DNA of 42,915 bases from Desulfofundulus australicus DSM 11792 (GCF_900129285.1 NZ_FQUW01000025.1:1-42915); one strand, 5' to 3'; shown: positions 1-7,782, numbered from the stretch's first letter. Numbers and translations are program-made. The notes: generated from the sequence alone by a model not told the origin.

Positions 1-114
1 GCCGCCTCGCCCGTGTATCCCTGCACCGGCTGCTGCCGGTTCCTATCAAGGCCGAGCGAAGTGAGCCAGGCAAAATTTTCGTCTCATTAGGGGGCATCAA
101 TGCTGGTTATTTTT

Positions 115-166
115 ATTCTGCAGTGGGTCAATTTTATTTGCACATAGTGGGTCAATTCTATTGACA
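115..166 (+). mobile_element. Right terminus of an IS21-type element
   Basis: Two copies of a GTGGGTCAATT motif lie about 26 bases apart and the second runs directly into CTATTGACA, ending in CA at 166. The same arrangement (GTGGATCAATT followed by TATTGACA) ends the element at 6870, so this is read as the right end of a related IS21-type insertion whose body lies to the left. Bases 1-114 show no recognisable istB coding sequence. The terminus abuts a truncated ISLre2-like transposase start, which points to insertion into that gene. Confidence 0.55.
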
Positions 167-167
167 A

Positions 168-338
168 TCAACAATCGAGCTGTTCCAGTGCCCAGGTGAA
201 AATTTGGTTGCAGACCTTCTGACAAAGTTCATGGATGCCTTTCTCAAGTTCATAGAAGTCCTTGCAACTACCAAGTAATTCAATCAGACCCTTAACGAAA
301 AGAAGGACTGCACCCACTATTTGGCGAATATTTAGCAT
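168..338 (-). pseudogene. 5' fragment of an ISLre2-family transposase gene
   Basis: Read on the minus strand from ATG at 338, this gives 56 residues beginning MLNIRQIVGAVLLFVKG and continuing with DFYELEKGIHELCQKVCNQ, then a stop created just before the IS21-type end. The hydrophobic start followed by an ELE-GI-EL-Q-V-N-IF pattern resembles my recollection of the N-terminus of ISLre2 (UPF0236) transposases, which are normally over 400 residues. AAAGGAG lies 11 bases upstream of the ATG. Everything downstream is lost, so the gene is dead. The family call is from memory and would need a search. Confidence 0.5.
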
Positions 339-396
339 GAGACCTCATACTCCTTTAGCTTGATTTCTGGTGTTTTTGGGGCGCGTGAGGTCTCAT
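337..396. repeat. 11-bp inverted repeat, possible terminator
   Basis: ATGAGACCTCA (337-347) and its exact complement TGAGGTCTCAT (386-396) are separated by 38 bases. The right arm is followed by TTCTTTTTC on the plus strand, so it could stop transcripts coming from the left. The left arm covers the start codon of the ISLre2-like fragment, so the repeat may belong to that element's left end. Confidence 0.4.
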
Positions 397-923
397 TTCT
401 TTTTCAGGGGGCTGATCCCCTTCTGGTGCCTACTGAAATTTTACACGGCCATTGAAAAGAAGAGGGAGAAAGTAGAGCATCGTGAAGGAAGAGCATTTTT
501 TTTGTCGAATAAAGCTCGGGTAAAAATACTGCCTCCGGGAGAGCAGGCCCGGTTAAGGCCGGGGATTAAATAAGGGGTCTTTAGTTTCCTGCAGGTAATC
601 ATTATTTGCGCAAAAGAAAAAGACAGGAACGGGGATGATTTCCATGGTGCAGAGGAAAAAGAAGCTTAGCTTTAGAACGTGTGTTGGGGGGGGGGGGGGG
701 TAAGGATACCCGGTTATACCATAATATACCTCATATGGATTGTTATGGCGCACATCCTCCCCCGCGTCTACCTGCGTTTCCTACCTTTTTCCCCCTGATT
801 TTCATTCGTCAGGTAATTTCCCAGTATAATTTCCCTGATGCTTGAGGTATTTCCGTGTAATCTATACTTAACTGTGTCATATCAAAACCAGGCTGATACA
901 CTGTTGCCTGTGCATTCATCCAG
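397..923. other. Non-coding stretch with a G15 homopolymer
   Basis: About 530 bases without a convincing gene. The short open frames have no ribosome binding site or recognisable product. The notable element is a run of 15 G at 686-700. A weak promoter-like pair, TTGAGG (842-847) and TATACT (863-868), has a short 15-base spacer and could serve the gene at 924, but this is weak. Confidence 0.5.
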
Positions 924-2156
924 TTGAGAGTATTAGACATACCCATGGGAGTGAAGGTTGAAGTGAACAGCGAGGAAAGGGTTGTCCCAGCTCAGAGTCA
1001 GGAGAAAAATTCCGGGACAGCCCCGGATACTAACTGGCTTAAGGCCCATATTCTGATTACCAGAGAAGTAAATCATCTCCTTCTTGAGGTTCGCGAGGAG
1101 AGCGAGCTGTTTAAGCGCATTTGCGAGCTTCTCGCCGGGCTCGAATTTATCAGGTTTGCCTGGATTGTTCTTGCCGAGAAAGAGACATTTGGCGTGACGC
1201 CCATTGCCCACAGCGGTTTTGAGAACGGCTACCTGCGTTCAGTAAAGGTTACCTGGGACGACAGCCAGGCGGATCCCGGACCGACCGGCGCAGCCATCAG
1301 AACGGGCGAGCCCGTAGTGGTGAGGGACATATGTGGCGACCCGCGGCATGCGCCCTGGCGCGAGGAAGCGGTACGCCGTGGCTATGCGTCAAGCGCGGCT
1401 GTTCCCCTGGTGCACGAGGGCGAAGTTGTGGGAATCCTTAATGTTTATTCCCACCTGCCGGACGCTTTTGACCCCGAAGAAATGGCCTTTCTCGCCGAAA
1501 TTGCAGGCGACATTGCCCTTGGGATCAAGAGGCTACGCCTAGAAAGAAAGCTGGACGAAACGGTCGTCCGGCTCCGGCAGATGCTGTACGGTACGGTGGA
1601 GGCTCTCAGCAGGATGCTGGAACTGCGGGACCCGTATACAGCCGGCCACCAGATGCGGGTGGCGCGGCTGGCCTGCGCCATCGCCCGGGAGATGGGGTGG
1701 GCGGAAGACCGGGTGGAGGGCCTCCGGCTCGCCGCGTTGCTGCATGATATAGGCAAAATGGCCATTCCGGCAGAGATCCTCACCGCACCGCGCCGGTTGA
1801 CGGAACCGGAGTTGCAGCTGATCAGGTTACACCCGGTGCTGGGGTTCGAGGTGCTTAAGGGGATAGAGTTTCCCTGGCCGGTATCGCAGGCAATGCTGCA
1901 GCACCACGAGAGAATGGACGGGAGCGGTTATCCGAACGGGTTGCGGGGAGAGACCATCATTCCCGAGGCCCGGATTCTGGGTGTTGCCGACGTGGTGGAA
2001 TCCATGGCTTCGCACCGGCCCTACCGGGCCGCCCTGGGTATGGAGGCCGCCCTGGAAGAAATCAGCCGGAACAGCGGCATCCTTTACGACCCGCAGGTGG
2101 TGGAGGCGTGCCTGGTCGTCTGCCGGAACAACCCCGGCGTCCTGGTGCAGGATTAA
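924..2156 (+). CDS. GAF / HD-GYP domain protein, predicted cyclic-di-GMP phosphodiesterase
   Basis: 410 residues from TTG 924; ATG 945 (403 residues) is an equally possible start because no strong ribosome binding site decides it. Residues about 50-205 read as a GAF sensor domain. From about 215 a full HD-GYP domain follows: AGHQMRVARL, the metal-binding LHDIGKM, and the signature HHERMDGSGYPNGL. HD-GYP enzymes hydrolyse cyclic-di-GMP. No membrane segment is visible, so it is probably cytosolic and senses a small molecule through GAF. It lies just upstream of an operon that encodes a GGDEF cyclase, so makers and breakers of the second messenger are side by side. A terminator at 2313-2347 separates it from that operon. 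Confidence 0.9.
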   Translation: MRVLDIPMGVKVEVNSEERVVPAQSQEKNSGTAPDTNWLKAHILITREVNHLLLEVREESELFKRICELLAGLEFIRFAWIVLAEKETFGVTPIAHSGFENGYLRSVKVTWDDSQADPGPTGAAIRTGEPVVVRDICGDPRHAPWREEAVRRGYASSAAVPLVHEGEVVGILNVYSHLPDAFDPEEMAFLAEIAGDIALGIKRLRLERKLDETVVRLRQMLYGTVEALSRMLELRDPYTAGHQMRVARLACAIAREMGWAEDRVEGLRLAALLHDIGKMAIPAEILTAPRRLTEPELQLIRLHPVLGFEVLKGIEFPWPVSQAMLQHHERMDGSGYPNGLRGETIIPEARILGVADVVESMASHRPYRAALGMEAALEEISRNSGILYDPQVVEACLVVCRNNPGVLVQD

Positions 2157-2312
2157 ACTGGCGTTTATCAGGTTGGTGACGGAGGTGTTTCTCCGGGCGG
2201 GGTACAGGAAGGCGTTAATGAACGGCGGCGTTATTCTTGACGGTAACTTCAGACAGTGGTTTAATTGAGTTAGAAGTAATCATGAAGGCCGGGTTGCAAG
2301 AGAGAAACGTAG

Positions 2313-2347
2313 CTGCAGGGAAGTCAGGGTTTTTCCCTGCAGTTTTT
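2313..2347 (+). terminator. Intrinsic terminator after the HD-GYP gene
   Basis: Perfect 10-bp stem CTGCAGGGAA / TTCCCTGCAG (2313-2322 and 2333-2342) with a 10-base loop, followed by TTTTTC. Confidence 0.85.
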
Positions 2348-2468
2348 CTCATTAATGGAGGCGTTTTGAAAGGGCAGCTCCTGCGGGAGCTTCCGGCAGG
2401 AAAACAAGGAATTATGTCGAAATAGCAAAAAATGGTCTTCAGGCTACAGGCTATGGAGGGAAGTATTG

Positions 2469-3212
2469 ATGGATGCTATTAAGGTGACGGAAATCGTCAA
2501 TGGCCTCACGACAGACGGCAGGCAAAAAGACCTGTGGTGCCGGGTTATGGAGGAAGCGCTAAGCAAAAAAGCAGCAGACGGCTTATTTGAAGCCCTGCGG
2601 TCATTAATTGAAGAATTGGGTGAAGAAGAAGTAGGGGCGAAAATACTGCATATTGCAGAAGAACATGCTTCTTTCCCGGCTGTTGATATACTCCGGGCCG
2701 CATTGAAGGTTTCCGGGGAGATACGGCGCGAAAATGAGCATATTTTAATGCAGCTCCGCCAGATGCTTTCGGAGCTGGCCACCCCAATAATTCGTATATG
2801 GACTGATATTTTACTGGTGGCCATGATTGGAAACCTGGATGGCCAGCGTGCCCAGAATATCGCGGAGAGATTGCTGAACAGGGTGAGTTCCGTCAGGGCG
2901 AAAGTGGTACTGGTGGATGTTACGGGTGTCCCCATGATCGATACGGTGGTCGGGGGATTTCTTATGGAGATGTTTAACGCCATAAAATTTCTAGGTGCCG
3001 AGGTCATTCTTACCGGTATCAAGCCGGAGGTTGCCCATACCCTTGTCAAACTGGGAGTAGACTTCCAGATGGTTACAGTCGCCAGGGACCTGGAGGATGC
3101 TCTCCGCCGCGGGATAGCCATAACCATGGAAGAAAGGAAGAGGCGCAGGCAGCTTGCCCTAAGCCTGGCGGGCGGCAGGCTGGAAGAAAGCGGTGAAGAT
3201 GATGAGCTTTGA
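2469..3212 (+). CDS. rsbR: RsbR-type stressosome scaffold protein with C-terminal STAS domain
   Basis: 247 residues from ATG 2469 (a TTG directly precedes it), with GGAGGG upstream. The N-terminal ~105 residues are helical and probably the sensory head; no haem or PAS signature is evident. The C-terminal STAS domain contains DVTGVPMIDT and GIKPEVAHTLV, matching the RsbR family. The two threonines phosphorylated by RsbT in Bacillus RsbRA are conserved (about T159 and T191 here). It begins an operon that continues into rsbS with a short overlap. By family knowledge it assembles with RsbS into the stressosome core and holds RsbT until stress triggers phosphorylation. Confidence 0.85.
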   Translation: MDAIKVTEIVNGLTTDGRQKDLWCRVMEEALSKKAADGLFEALRSLIEELGEEEVGAKILHIAEEHASFPAVDILRAALKVSGEIRRENEHILMQLRQMLSELATPIIRIWTDILLVAMIGNLDGQRAQNIAERLLNRVSSVRAKVVLVDVTGVPMIDTVVGGFLMEMFNAIKFLGAEVILTGIKPEVAHTLVKLGVDFQMVTVARDLEDALRRGIAITMEERKRRRQLALSLAGGRLEESGEDDEL

Positions 3213-3585
3213 GGACAGGGTTGTGCCCATTATGCAGGTGGATGGCTACCTGCTGGTGCCCATCCAGATCGACCTGGACGACAGAACGGTAGGACGGCTG
3301 CAGCAGCAGCTTTTGAAGGAAATCGAGCGGACGAGGGCCAGGGCGATTATACTGGATGTAAGGATGGTGGAAGTGATTGATAGCTATATATCATACACCC
3401 TTTCTGAAACGGCTGCTATGGCCCGCCTTATGGGGTGCCGCACTGTATTGTGCGGCATTCAACCCCCTGTAGCTTTGACTCTGGCCCAGATGGGTGTCAC
3501 GCTGCAGGAGGTCGCGGTGGCGCGGAATCTGGAACATGCCCTGGTACTGGCCGGCTCTTTCCAGGAGAGGGATAAAGGTGTATGA
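3193..3585 (+). CDS. rsbS: RsbS-type STAS antagonist
   Basis: 130 residues, essentially one STAS domain. The segment ILDVRMVEVIDSYIS carries the serine (about S64) that matches the RsbS phosphorylation site, and GIQPPVALTLAQMGV is the second conserved STAS motif. The start could be GTG 3193 or one of the ATGs at 3199/3202; all overlap the end of rsbR (TGA 3210-3212), suggesting translational coupling. The 3' end overlaps the rsbT start by 8 bases. RsbS is the core subunit that sequesters RsbT. Confidence 0.88.
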   Translation: MKMMSFEDRVVPIMQVDGYLLVPIQIDLDDRTVGRLQQQLLKEIERTRARAIILDVRMVEVIDSYISYTLSETAAMARLMGCRTVLCGIQPPVALTLAQMGVTLQEVAVARNLEHALVLAGSFQERDKGV

Positions 3586-4033
3586 GGAAAAAATAACCTC
3601 CATAATTGAGGACCCGGCGCAGGAATTCGATATAGTGGTCCGCATTACTCGAGAGGAAGACATTGCCGTAGCGCGGCAGATGGCCAAACAACTGGCCCAG
3701 GAGATCGGCTTTTCCCTGGCCGATGTTACTAGGATAGCCACTGCGGTTTCGGAGCTGGCCCGGAATATCTACCGGTACGCCAGGCAGGGCAGGATAATGA
3801 TAAGAAAGCGGCTGGAGGACAGGGACAGTCCGGGCATTGAAGTAATTGCTGCCGACCGCGGCCCCGGTATCCCTGATGTCGAGCTGGTCTTGATGCGGGG
3901 CTATACCACCTGGGAGCGCAGTCTCGGTATAGGCCTTTCGGGAGTAAAACGTCTGATGGATTCCTTCGCCATTCACTCCGAAGTGGGTAAGGGGACGGTG
4001 GTTATTACGGAGAAGAGGAGGCGTACATTTTGA
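3578..4033 (+). CDS. rsbT: RsbT-type switch serine/threonine kinase
   Basis: 151 residues from GTG 3578, chosen because AGGAGAGG lies 8 bases upstream and homology begins there; an earlier in-frame ATG at 3494 would run through rsbS. GHKL ATPase motifs are intact: N box SELARNIYRYA (about 58-68), G1 box DRGPGIPD (93-100) and G2 box GIGLSGVK (117-124). In stressosomes RsbT phosphorylates RsbR and RsbS and, once released, binds an RsbU-type N-terminal domain. Such a domain is present two genes downstream, fused to GGDEF. The stop TGA overlaps the rsbX start. Confidence 0.9.
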   Translation: MYEEKITSIIEDPAQEFDIVVRITREEDIAVARQMAKQLAQEIGFSLADVTRIATAVSELARNIYRYARQGRIMIRKRLEDRDSPGIEVIAADRGPGIPDVELVLMRGYTTWERSLGIGLSGVKRLMDSFAIHSEVGKGTVVITEKRRRTF

Positions 4034-4641
4034 CTTTCTCTAAACAGGCCACGGCGTCCGGCCACGGCTGGGAGGTCTGGTCGTGCTGGAGGCCGCGGAC
4101 AGGCTATCCGGTGGGCGGGGACCTTTGTTATGCATATAAAGGAAATGATAAACTTTTTATTTCGGTAGTGGATGTGCTGGGGCACGGTGAAGAAGCTCAT
4201 CGCTGTGCGGAAGGGCTGCACAGAGTTCTGGAAGAACGTAAAGAAGACCTGCCGGGTGTGTACGGTGATATCGAAAGGGTCGCTGCCAGAATCCGGGGAT
4301 GTACCCTCTTCCTCGGTACCCTGGACAATGCGACTCTAAGTTATATCATGGTGGGGAACATAAGGGGCTGGGTGATTGGTGATAAAAGGTTGGAGTTTTT
4401 GCCGGGGCAGCCCGGGGTGGTGGGAGGGCGGAAGCTTGTGCCGGTTATCCGGAATGTAAGGATTGATGATTATTCTCTTGTAATAGTATGTTCTGATGGA
4501 ATAAGGCGTAGCTTTGTGCCCGACCGGGGTGACGGGCACCTGTGGCGACAGGATGGTCTATACCTGGCGGTTACGATAATGGAGAAATATGGTGTTCCGG
4601 AAGACGATGCCAGCGTACTGGTGGGGAGGAGGTGCACCTGA
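4030..4641 (+). CDS. rsbX: RsbX/SpoIIE-type PP2C phosphatase
   Basis: 203 residues from TTG 4030, overlapping the rsbT stop (TTGA). PP2C features are GGDLCYAYKGNDKLFISVVD (about 28-47), the DVLGHGEEAHRC metal-binding region, and CSDGIRRSF with a late DDASVLV. The single short catalytic domain without a sensory domain matches RsbX, which in Bacillus resets the stressosome by removing phosphate from RsbR and RsbS. The next gene starts two bases after its stop with its ribosome binding site inside rsbX. Confidence 0.8.
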   Translation: MTFSKQATASGHGWEVWSCWRPRTGYPVGGDLCYAYKGNDKLFISVVDVLGHGEEAHRCAEGLHRVLEERKEDLPGVYGDIERVAARIRGCTLFLGTLDNATLSYIMVGNIRGWVIGDKRLEFLPGQPGVVGGRKLVPVIRNVRIDDYSLVIVCSDGIRRSFVPDRGDGHLWRQDGLYLAVTIMEKYGVPEDDASVLVGRRCT

Positions 4642-4642
4642 G

Positions 4643-5455
4643 TTGGCTTCAGAGGCCTTTTATAATACTTATAAAAATTACCTTGAACGATATGTATGTG
4701 AGGGTGGAACCGAAGGAGTACTCGTGGAAGCCTATCAGGACCTGACACACAGCCTGGATGAGAAACATGTTCAGGCGGCAAATATTCTGGATATCCACAC
4801 CAGGGCACTTCGGGAGGTAATGGGCATCCGCCGGGATAGCGATCCTGTCCAGTGGATATACATAGATCGCGCTACGGAATTCCTGGCTCAAATACTGGTT
4901 GTCATTGATAGTTTTCTTCTGCAGCTTAAAGACAGGATAGAACACGACCCGCTTACAGGATTGTATAACAGGCTCGCTTTATACCCGTTATTGAACCAGC
5001 TCCTTAGAGAAGCTCAGAGGAAGGAAAAGCCGCTGGTGGTTGCCATGCTGGATCTTGATGATTTTAAAGTGATAAACGACCGGTTCGGCCACCATGCGGG
5101 TGACCAGGTTTTATGTGCTGCGGCCGGCATTATAAAGAAGGCTTTGCGGGCTGCGGATAAGGTGGTTCGGTACGGTGGAGAGGAATTTATAATTATGCTG
5201 CCGGATACCAGCCTGAATAGATCGCAGATTGCCCTGGAGCGTATAAGATCCCAGATAGCAGGGCAGAGGTTATTGCCAGAAATGGACGTGGTTGTCACGG
5301 CCAGTATTGGGGCTACGGAATATAGCGGCAGGGGAACTGCCAGTGTAAATGACCTGATAGCTCAAGCTGACAGGGCCATGTATAAGGCAAAAAAGGAAGG
5401 GAAAAACATGGTGGCTTGTGTTGAACCTGAGTCTCCAGGAAAACAGGAGGAGTGA
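4643..5455 (+). CDS. RsbU_N-GGDEF fusion, predicted RsbT-controlled diguanylate cyclase
   Basis: 270 residues from TTG 4643, chosen because GGGGAGGAGGTG sits 9 bases upstream, right at the end of rsbX; a longer open frame back to 4589 lacks such a site. Residues 1-80 read as an RsbU-type N-terminal helical domain (YNTYKNYLERY, LTHSLDEKHVQAANILDIH), the module that binds RsbT. Residues about 100-255 are a GGDEF domain with HDPLTGLYNR, the active-site loop GGEEF (178-182) and an inhibitory-site RAAD (169-172) five residues before it. The protein therefore probably makes cyclic-di-GMP when bound by RsbT and is product-inhibited. A comparable operon is known, to my memory, from Moorella thermoacetica. 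Confidence 0.85.
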   Translation: MASEAFYNTYKNYLERYVCEGGTEGVLVEAYQDLTHSLDEKHVQAANILDIHTRALREVMGIRRDSDPVQWIYIDRATEFLAQILVVIDSFLLQLKDRIEHDPLTGLYNRLALYPLLNQLLREAQRKEKPLVVAMLDLDDFKVINDRFGHHAGDQVLCAAAGIIKKALRAADKVVRYGGEEFIIMLPDTSLNRSQIALERIRSQIAGQRLLPEMDVVVTASIGATEYSGRGTASVNDLIAQADRAMYKAKKEGKNMVACVEPESPGKQEE

Positions 5456-5460
5456 TTAAC

Positions 5461-5637
5461 GTGACCATAGAAGAGCTGCGCAGGCTTCCGGAAGCCATTT
5501 CCCAGAATTCCCCGGCTTCTTCTATTGTTTTAAAGTCGGGGATTTTGTTTTTCGGGGTCATTTTTTCCAGCTTTCCTCATTCCAGACAAGTTGAGATATG
5601 TACATCTGGAACAACACGGCTGGACTGGCTATTTTAA
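5461..5637 (+). other. Short downstream open frame, probably a gene remnant
   Basis: AGGAGG (5445-5450) lies 10 bases before GTG 5461, as for a real next gene in the operon, and the first residues (MTIEELRRLPEAISQN) look protein-like. The frame then runs straight through the terminator at 5510-5552 and stops at 5637 without a domain. It is best read as a truncated or vestigial gene. Confidence 0.25.
5510..5552 (+). terminator. Intrinsic terminator of the rsb-GGDEF operon
   Basis: CCCCGGCTT (5510-5518) pairs with AAGTCGGGG (5533-5541) over 9 bp with one G-U pair, followed by ATTTTGTTTTT. Confidence 0.65.
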
Positions 5638-5995
5638 ATATTGTACCATGTATTGTTAATGGAGGCAATCAGCGGTAGGCCACTTGTGCTTATAACCGGT
5701 GGTTGGAAGACCGCCGATATGGCCATCGCCACCCTGGTGTAAAGGGTAAAAAAGCCGCCTCCGGCAGGACCTATTTTTCAGGATCCCGGGACTGTTGTAT
5801 TTGCTACTATAAAACTGATCCATTTTTAGCCCCTGTGATATTGTCAAACTGATCCACCCTGGAAGACGTGGTAGACAAAATGATACTGTGAAACTGATCC
5901 ACTTTGGCGAAATTGCTGCTCTGAAACTGATCCACTTCCTTCAATAATCCCCTATACTGGATGTACATTCATCCGGGTCTGGGGGGAGAAGGGAA

Positions 5996-6226
5996 GTGAT
6001 TGAAATTAATCTTTACGAACAAATCAGGTACCTTTATGCCGTGGAAAAACTTTCTAAAAGAGAAATTGCAAGAAGATTGGGCGTATCCCGCAATACCGTC
6101 AAGCGTTACTGTGAAGGTGAAAATGTACCCTGGGAAAGGAAACGCCGGCAGGGTAAATGCCCGGTTACCGACCCCATTAGAGAGACCGTTAAAGAGTGGC
6201 TGGAATCAGATAAGGAGTGGAAATGA
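5996..6226 (+). pseudogene. istA: Truncated istA transposase (N-terminal helix-turn-helix only)
   Basis: 76 residues from GTG 5996 with GGGAGAAGGG upstream. The sequence YAVEKLSKREIARRLGVSRN followed by TVKRYCEG is the helix-turn-helix start of IS21-family IstA, which normally runs to about 400-500 residues with a DDE catalytic domain. Here it ends at TGA 6224-6226 and the DDE region is absent. The open sequence after the stop looks like decayed istA for about 40 bases, then changes character. Confidence 0.75.
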
Positions 6227-6282
6227 CCACCATAAAGATATTTCAGAAACTCAAGATATTCGTAAATAATTGACTATTTGTA

Positions 6283-6790
6283 TTGGCCAGACCGGAGGAA
6301 CTGGTTCCCCTGGGAAGGTGCAAACCTTCCCAGTACTTTAGGGGTCCTTGCATACAGTTCACCGGACACCCCGAGGATCAGGTGCCTCTGGCTAAAAGGG
6401 GGGATTCATCGGTACCAGCACCTATATGGGCTTACCCGGTACCCGCTAAAATGTGGAGATCAGGGAACGAGACCTGTCTGCCGGCGAAGGACCGGGGGGC
6501 CACCGGTATAACCGGCACGAAAAATTACTCAAGACCATTAGAACCAATCGTGCCGGAGGTAGATGCCAATTCACTGTTCTGAACCCGGTAAGACGGTTCC
6601 GGCTAAAGGGACTGGATAAGCTGGGGCTGCCGGCAATTGCATATCGGTTTGCTTTGAATTGGGGTAGCTTCTTCCCTGCCCGAGCTACATCAATTCGACT
6701 CTTGCCTGGCAGATCAATTAATGGGCTAATGGCTATGGCATGGCGTTCTGTTACGCTCTATAAAAAGACCATCATGTTAGATATTGGTAA
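6283..6790. other. Structured, non-IS DNA inside the IS21 remnant; possible ncRNA or intron relic
   Basis: About 500 bases with no credible protein. It holds several strong potential hairpins: CTGGGAAGG / CCTTCCCAG (6310-6318 with 6325-6333, loop TGCAAA) and CCGGCACGA / TCGTGCCGG (6512-6520 with 6548-6556), plus repeated GGTACC and CCGG boxes. Composition and secondary-structure potential look like a folded RNA, for example an ORF-less group II intron segment, but no domain V was found, so the class is open. Confidence 0.35.
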
Positions 6791-6870
6791 AACGGTGGAA
6801 GTGGATCACTTTTACTTTATCATTGGTGGATCACTTTCACATTATCAGGTGGATCAATTTTATATTGACA

Positions 6871-7782
6871 AACGCAGATAGACGAAGAAAAGCAGAGGAT
6901 CCAGTTGAACCTGGCCGCTTTTTACGATGAACTGCCGGAGTATGCCGAAAAGAGTTCGGACAATTCGCTTTTTACCCTTTCTCCCATGTATTCGGCCACC
7001 CTGCGAGCTTTTTTGACCAGTAATCTGAGCATTTACCCCGCAGTCCGGGGGCAATGCATCGGCCCCTTGAGTTTTGGGCTCAAGATAACTACGGAAGACT
7101 TAAAGCCAATTATCTGCAACGACGAAGTGCGGATGTTTTTGTTTGATTTTATCGCCCGGAAGGTGAACGCCCAGGTGGAACAGTTGCGCGCTGTTCACCC
7201 TGCTGCCTTTGTCTGGGTTGACGAGCCGGGATTGGAAATCCTGTTCAGTTCCTTTACGGGCTACCCCAGCGACCGGGCCAAGGTGGATTTTGCGGAGTTT
7301 CTGGCCCAGGTCAAGGGTCTAAAGGTGTCCACCTGTGCGGCAACCCGGACTGGTCCTTCCTCCTCGAGGGCCTGAATCTGGATATTTTATCGGTCGATAT
7401 TTTTAGCAACGGTTATATTTTTACCCGTTACACCAGGGAAATAAAGAAATTTCTGGAGGCGGGCGGAATCTTATGCTGGGGGATAGTGCCGACCCTAACG
7501 GAAGAGCTATCGGCAGAAGATGTCCTTTCACTCACGGCCAGGCTGGAGGGTTTCTGGATGGACCTGGCGGGTAGAAATATTTCCCTGGAACTCATCCTGG
7601 ACCGTGCCTGGCTCGCCCCGGCACGCTGCTGCCTGGTTAACGCGGATGGGCACGAAACGGTGGAGAGAGCTTTTACTGTCCTGCGAGAAACTTCAGGATA
7701 TTGCGGGAAAAATACGGACTTAACTAGGCAAAACAAGCGGCAGCCTAAACCCGGGAAATCATTAAAAAATCAAGGTTGTTAG
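6871..7782 (+). pseudogene. MetE/uroporphyrinogen-decarboxylase-like gene, 5'-truncated and frameshifted
   Basis: Coding begins at the IS21 border as IDEEKQRIQLNLAAFYDELPEY and continues to about 7323, then resumes one frame over with GVHLCGNPDWSFLLEGL and runs to a stop at 7780-7782. Restoring one G in the run near 7323-7325 would give the continuous LKGVHLCGNPDW. Residues such as RGQCIGPLSFGL, WVDEPGLEIL and VHLCGNPDW are typical of the MetE C-terminal/UROD-fold family (often about 340-380 residues). Roughly the first 90 residues are missing, apparently replaced by the IS element. The frameshift could be a real mutation or a sequence error; the truncation makes it a pseudogene either way. 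The downstream terminator at 7819-7853 remains. Confidence 0.75.

Larger units (their letters stand above)
5802..6870 (+). mobile_element. Internally deleted IS21-type element
   Basis: The ends are imperfect inverted repeats: TGCTACTATAAAACTGATCC from 5802 matches the complement of the right end, TGTCAATATAAAATTGATCC, at about 17 of the first 21 bases, and the tips are TG and CA as in IS21. Internal copies of the core lie at the left (AAACTGATCCA near 5812, 5848, 5891 and 5923) and the right (GTGGATCA near 6801, 6828 and 6851). Only an istA stub is left and istB is missing; a full element would be about 2.4 kb. No target duplication is visible at the borders. The right border enters a MetE/UROD-like gene. 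Confidence 0.7.

Noticed and set aside
370-573. 67-residue open frame after the inverted repeat
   Set aside because: No ribosome binding site, no recognisable domain, and it starts inside terminator-like sequence.
842-868. Sigma-A promoter before the HD-GYP gene
   Set aside because: The spacer is only 15 bases and the -35 match is partial, so it is mentioned but not listed as a feature.
2444-3127. 227-residue minus-strand frame over rsbR
   Set aside because: Antisense shadow of rsbR; serine/isoleucine-rich with no motif.
5659-5742. 27-residue frame (ATG with GRPLVLITGGWKTADMAIATLV)
   Set aside because: It looks protein-like, but there is no Shine-Dalgarno and no known family; it may be a fragment of a lost gene.
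5812-5940. CRISPR array
   Set aside because: The repeated AAACTGATCCA motif is short, irregularly spaced and mirrored at the other end, as expected for IS21 termini.
6283-6790. Identification as a complete group II intron or IscB/TnpB guide RNA
   Set aside because: No domain V-like hairpin, no GTGYG start and no nuclease or maturase reading frame could be found.
6453-6881. 142-residue open frame across the IS21 remnant
   Set aside because: It runs through the structured region and the IS end repeats; composition and lack of any motif argue against a protein.
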